6,444 bases of DNA, from positions 1 through 6,444 of the forward strand of contig JAQTTS010000119.1 of the NCBI GenBank assembly GCA_028710655.1, given 5' to 3'. Positions 5,071 to 6,444 of this stretch are shown here, piece by piece. Both the position numbers and the translations under genes were made by a program. How positions within the stretch are numbered: the first letter of the stretch is position 1; every line of letters begins with the position of its first letter. A model generated the notes under the pieces. The model saw nothing but the letters and a program-made list of their open reading frames with translations, ran no database searches and had not been told where the DNA came from. This DNA is from Dehalococcoidales bacterium. GTDB taxonomy: Bacteria; Chloroflexota; Dehalococcoidia; Dehalococcoidales; UBA5760.

Positions 5071-6444
5071 ATGTATTCGTACACCTACGACAAGAAAACG
5101 GGCGGGATACTTCTTAATTCCTCGCCGACCGGGTTCTCGAAAGAACCCCGCCCGGTTTACGCGCCTGAATTGGACGTGCTGGGCTTTGATAAGTATTGGA
5201 AGTACGACAAGCAGACCGACCGCCCCTATATGTGGGCGGAAGCAAACCATTACTACTATTGCGGGACGCTCGTCGCAAAGTTGAAAGGCGGCAATGTTTA
5301 CACCGCCCCTGAGATTATCATTCCGAACGGCGAGGACGGCAAACCGATAATGCCGGAACCTAAAGGCCTATCGCTTCGCCCTGTTGACATAGAGGCTATG
5401 GTTGAAGCAAACCATGAGATGCTTGAAATCATCGAGCAAACCACGGTCAAGAAAATACTGGCCATCTACACCAAGTACAAGGACAGGCTCGACTGCTTCC
5501 ACGTGGCGTTTTCGGGAGGCAAGGACAGTTGTGTCCTGCTTGACCTCGTTAAGAAAGCCCTGCCCAAAGGCAGCTTCGTGGTGGTATTCGGCGACACGGG
5601 GATGGAGTTCCCCGATACCTACGAGGTCATCAAAAAGACCAAGCAGCAATGCGCCGAGGACGAGATACCGTTCTACATTGCCGAGTCGCACTTCACCCCA
5701 AAGGAATCTTGGCAGTTATTCGGCCCCCCGTCGCGTGTGCTCCGTTGGTGCTGCTCGGTGCATAAAAGCACCCCGCAGACATTGAAGCTGCGGGAGGTTA
5801 CCGGCAAAGACGACTACAAAGGCTTGGCACTTGTCGGTGTTCGGGCGCATGAAAGCGCGACCCGCGCCGAGTATGAGTATGAAAACTTTGGAAAAAAGGT
5901 CAAAGGGCAATATGACTTTTACCCTATTCTAGAGTGGAGTTCTGCTGAAGTCTTCCTTTATATTTTTGCAAATGGCGTTTACATTAACGAAACCTATAAG
6001 AAAGGAAATTCTCGCGCCGGTTGTTTAGTGTGTCCGATGGCCGGTGGGCTAAGTGAGTATATGCGGCGTATTGTATACCCCGAAGCTGTAACCAAGTATT
6101 TTGACCTGATAAAGGACACAAGCGATAAGTCTTTTACGGATTCGCGCTTCTTCGATTTTATGAACCGAGGAGCTTGGAAATCTCGTGCTGATGGGAGGTT
6201 CGTTGAAGGTACGTTAAGGAAATATCACGAACAAACAAAAGACGGAAAAACTCTTATCACCATTACCAACCCGTCATCTGATTGGAGAGAATGGATAAAA
6301 ACCCTTGATTGGGACATTCAGATTTCTGTCCAGAAGACAAAGGACGGTTACACGTTTTCCGTTTCGGAAAGTGATTTAAAAAGCAACCCTTCGTTGGCAA
6401 AGATATTAAGGCAAGTATTTCGAAAAGCCGCCTATTGCGGTGCT
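5071..6444 (+). CDS. PAPS-reductase-superfamily (DndC-like fold) iron-sulfur protein, 3' end outside window
   Basis: ATG 5071 lies 2 nt after the previous stop, with AAAGGA at 5055-5060 upstream. The frame stays open for 458 codons to the window edge. Residues 1-110 form an unassigned N-terminal domain rich in Tyr/Trp. The PP-loop SGGKDS (148-153) binds the ATP or adenylyl group; GDTGMEFPDTY (174-184) and GVRAHESATR (256-265) are typical of the PAPS reductase fold. C227-C228 (RWCCSVHKSTP) and C318/C321 (RAGCLVCP) mirror the CCxxRKxxP and GCxxC ligands of the [4Fe-4S] cluster in assimilatory APS reductases. Between C321 and C456 there is no cysteine, so the catalytic ECGLH-type nucleophile of CysH is not where expected. 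The last residues YCGA (455-458) may open a ferredoxin-like CxxCxxCxxxCP domain. Simple sulfate assimilation is therefore unlikely. A sulfur-transfer or nucleic-acid-modifying role like that of DndC is possible but inferred. Confidence 0.9.
   Translation, partial: MYSYTYDKKTGGILLNSSPTGFSKEPRPVYAPELDVLGFDKYWKYDKQTDRPYMWAEANHYYYCGTLVAKLKGGNVYTAPEIIIPNGEDGKPIMPEPKGLSLRPVDIEAMVEANHEMLEIIEQTTVKKILAIYTKYKDRLDCFHVAFSGGKDSCVLLDLVKKALPKGSFVVVFGDTGMEFPDTYEVIKKTKQQCAEDEIPFYIAESHFTPKESWQLFGPPSRVLRWCCSVHKSTPQTLKLREVTGKDDYKGLALVGVRAHESATRAEYEYENFGKKVKGQYDFYPILEWSSAEVFLYIFANGVYINETYKKGNSRAGCLVCPMAGGLSEYMRRIVYPEAVTKYFDLIKDTSDKSFTDSRFFDFMNRGAWKSRADGRFVEGTLRKYHEQTKDGKTLITITNPSSDWREWIKTLDWDIQISVQKTKDGYTFSVSESDLKSNPSLAKILRQVFRKAAYCGA

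Noticed and set aside
5402..5785. 127-codon + frame inside the PAPS-reductase-like gene
   Set aside because: It is an out-of-frame reading of the region that encodes SGGKDS and GDTGMEFPDTY in the real frame.
5071..6444. Ordinary assimilatory CysH (APS/PAPS reductase)
   Set aside because: The extra N-terminal domain, the missing catalytic cysteine in the expected interval, the possible second Fe-S motif and the absence of other cys genes all argue against it.

Overview
The window reads as an accessory (plasmid, integrative element or genomic island) segment of a Gram-negative bacterium with moderate to slightly high GC. Every gene I can support lies on the + strand. A deltaproteobacterial or similar anaerobe would suit the iron-sulfur PAPS-reductase-type protein and the general look of the AbiE proteins, but this is an impression of protein style, not a demonstrated assignment. 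No rRNA, tRNA, CRISPR array, transposase or integrase is visible.

Region 1 (1-529) holds the end of a ParA-type partition ATPase, overlapped by a 102-aa gene with a C-terminal ribbon-helix-helix-like segment. This is the usual two-gene layout of a ParA plus small DNA-binding partner segregation cassette. Region 2 (530-706) is AT-rich and holds a 15-bp-arm inverted repeat and a sigma70-like promoter. Region 3 (707-2478) is a complete type IV toxin-antitoxin or abortive-infection pair, AbiEi (antitoxin and autorepressor) and AbiEii (nucleotidyltransferase toxin), joined by a 4-nt GTGA overlap. Partition plus AbiE suggests a maintenance module of a mobile element.

Region 4 (2479-2729) is non-coding or nearly so. 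It has a purine-rich stretch, a short perfect hairpin, a good sigma70-like promoter (TTGACG, 17 bp, TATTAA) and a 20-bp near-palindrome that touches the Shine-Dalgarno of the next gene.

Region 5 (2730-6444, open at the right edge) is a tightly coupled three-gene operon: a 66-aa excisionase/MerR-like HTH protein, a 713-aa protein I do not recognise, and the first 458 residues of a PAPS-reductase-superfamily protein. The last has a PP-loop SGGKDS, four cysteines spaced like the [4Fe-4S] ligands of assimilatory APS reductases, and no visible equivalent of the catalytic C-terminal cysteine of CysH. The window ends just as a second cysteine motif (YCGA) begins, perhaps a fused ferredoxin domain. 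DndC of DNA phosphorothioation and other defence-linked proteins share this fold, and the operon sits beside AbiE on an apparent mobile element. It is therefore the best candidate for a less-described defence or nucleic-acid-modification system. That function is inferred; nothing in the window proves it.
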